A stretch of DNA of 15,120 nt, taken from the NCBI GenBank assembly GCA_002363695.1, contig DEWO01000141.1, positions 1 to 15,120 on the forward strand, read 5' to 3'. The DNA is from Prevotella sp. UBA3208 (GTDB lineage: Bacteria > Bacteroidota > Bacteroidia > Bacteroidales > Bacteroidaceae). A program made the position numbers and the translations under genes. The notes below the pieces were generated by a model. The model saw nothing but the letters and a program-made list of their open reading frames with translations. It did not search any database and was not told the DNA's origin. Position 1 is the first letter of the stretch; every line of letters begins with the position of its first letter. This document shows, in pieces, positions 14,239 through 15,120 of the stretch.

Positions 14239-15120
14239 TTATTCGGGGTTATATCCAAAAGTATCCAATTCGTGCTGATTGCTGCGCCAGTCCTTGTCGA
14301 CCTTGACGAAAGTCTCCAGATAGACGGGCTTGTCAAAGAACTTCTCCAGCGCCTTACGGGCCTCGGTAGACACCTTCTTGAGAGCCACACCTTGATGGCC
14401 GATGATGATACCCTTTTGGGAATCACGCTCCACATAGATGATGGCATTGATATGGATGTTCTTTTCTGTCTCCTTAAAACGCTCTACACGCACCTCTACC
14501 GAGTAGGGTATCTCCTTGTCATAGTAGAGAAGAATCTTCTCGCGGATGATTTCTGAGACAAAGAAACGTGCCGGCTTGTCGGTCAGCTGGTCCTTGTCAA
14601 AGTACGCAGGGCTCTCGGGCAGCAACTCCTGAATGCGCTTGAGCAACATATCCACGCCAAACTTGTTTTTGGCAGAGATGGGCAATATCTCGGCATTGGG
14701 CAGCAGCGTGTGCCACTTTTCAACGATGTCGCCCAGCCGGGCCTGACTTTGACTGGTCTCACTATTTCCCCTAACCTTACTAGTCCCACTATCCCTCCCT
14801 AGCTCGTCAATCTTATTGATGAGCAGGATGACGGGAATGGTCATGCGCTGCACCTTCTCCAGGAAGTCCATGTTCTTCTCCGGGTTCTCCACGACATCAG
14901 TGACATAGAGCAAGACGTCGGCATCCTGCAAAGCCGACTCCGAGAAGGCCAGCATAGACTCTTGCAGCTTGTAGTTGGGCTTCAACACGCCTGGGGTGTC
15001 TGAGAACACAATCTGCATGTCGTCGGTATTGACGATACCCATGATACGATGGCGCGTAGTCTGCGCCTTGAAAGTCGCAATCGAAATACGCTCACCAACC
15101 AACTGGTTCATGAGCGTACT
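14239..15120 (-). CDS. era: Era, 16S rRNA-binding GTPase, 5' end outside window, with repeat-encoded insertion
   Basis: 294 codons visible including stop; the frame enters the window at Ser-Thr-Leu of the G1 motif (GKSTL), so only the first dozen or so residues are missing, and the ATG at 15111 is internal. Era is an essential GTPase that binds the 3' end of 16S rRNA during 30S assembly. Visible: switch region AQTTRHR, G3 DTPG, G4 NKID (about 14806-14817), G5-like PISAKNKF, and the C-terminal KH domain with [14 protein letters not shown]. Odd feature: between NKID and the following helix (EKWHTLLP) lies a Ser-rich stretch, [20 protein letters not shown], encoded by nonanucleotide repeats. From memory, relatives have about 12 residues here and this protein about 29. 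The frame is intact, so the protein is probably functional. First visible gene of era-der-lipoprotein. Confidence 0.95.
   Translation of the reverse strand, partial: STLMNQLVGERISIATFKAQTTRHRIMGIVNTDDMQIVFSDTPGVLKPNYKLQESMLAFSESALQDADVLLYVTDVVENPEKNMDFLEKVQRMTIPVILLINKIDELGRDSGTSKVRGNSETSQSQARLGDIVEKWHTLLPNAEILPISAKNKFGVDMLLKRIQELLPESPAYFDKDQLTDKPARFFVSEIIREKILLYYDKEIPYSVEVRVERFKETEKNIHINAIIYVERDSQKGIIIGHQGVALKKVSTEARKALEKFFDKPVYLETFVKVDKDWRSNQHELDTFGYNPE
14740..14802 (-). repeat. In-frame nonanucleotide repeat inside era
   Basis: On the coding strand, consecutive 9-nt units read GATAGTGGG (14793-14785), ACTAGTAAG (14784-14776), GTTAGGGGA (14775-14767), AATAGTGAG (14766-14758), ACCAGTCAA (14757-14749), with a more degenerate AGTCAGGCC (14748-14740) and a related CTAGGGAGG (14802-14794) at the ends. 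Each unit is three codons, mostly X-Ser-X. The codon phase keeps era open, so gain or loss of a unit adds or removes three residues. The core has a TAGTGRG-like theme unlike the surrounding codon use. Confidence 0.8.

Noticed and set aside
14235..14447. Possible longer Der starting at an ATG at 14447
   Set aside because: The extra 71 residues overlap the era 3' end out of frame and look like shadow sequence; Der homologues start right at the G1 motif, as with the ATG at 14234.
1..15120. Search for a defence system, mobile element, CRISPR array or tRNA
   Set aside because: All long intervals are accounted for by conserved housekeeping genes, and there are no transposase or integrase motifs, spaced repeats of CRISPR type or tRNA-like clover structures that I can see.

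Overview
This window is a stretch of core chromosome from a member of the Bacteroidota, most likely Prevotella or a close relative. The evidence is the gene content (a GldH-type lipoprotein, RicT/PSP1 between holB and gldH, a long RodA, an MlaEF pair next to the der/era cluster), mid-range GC, lack of strong Shine-Dalgarno sequences, and intergenic promoters of the Bacteroidota type (TTTG, about 20 nt, then TAnnTTTGC). The genus is inferred, not proven. No tRNA, rRNA, IS element, CRISPR array or prophage gene is visible.

Layout. (1) Positions 1-2650, plus strand: the 3' part of holB (clamp-loader delta'), ricT (PSP1 family) and gldH (lipoprotein). The 52-nt holB/ricT spacer is almost wholly an octanucleotide tandem array that runs from the holB stop to the ricT start. 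(2) Positions 2658-9061, minus strand: purH-mreB-mreC-mreD-mrdA-rodA, a tightly packed operon for the lateral-wall elongation machine (actin-like scaffold MreB, MreC/MreD, transpeptidase PBP2, glycosyltransferase RodA). It is headed by a purH that carries only the IMP cyclohydrolase domain. One promoter and a 14-bp perfect palindrome lie upstream of purH. (3) Positions 9185-10644, plus strand: a monocistronic FadL/OmpP1-family outer-membrane transport gene with its own promoter and terminator. (4) Positions 10626-12240, plus strand: mlaE-mlaF, an ABC lipid-transport permease and ATPase. Their promoter starts inside the loop of the preceding terminator and lies so close to the start codon that the mRNA should be leaderless or nearly so. 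(5) Positions 12238-12508, plus strand: a small free-standing transcription unit with a promoter, a leader of about 97 nt, a 31-codon ORF and a strong terminator. (6) Positions 12520-15120, minus strand: era (5' end cut by the window), der and a small uncharacterised lipoprotein, nearly or actually overlapping.

How it fits together. Most of the window serves the cell envelope: wall elongation, outer-membrane transport, inter-membrane lipid traffic and two lipoproteins. The rest is housekeeping (replication, RNA metabolism, purine synthesis, ribosome assembly). The least expected features are two short tandem repeats in or beside essential genes (octamers before ricT, in-frame nonamers inside era), the single-domain PurH, the small-ORF transcription unit, and two places where a terminator and the next promoter share the same bases.
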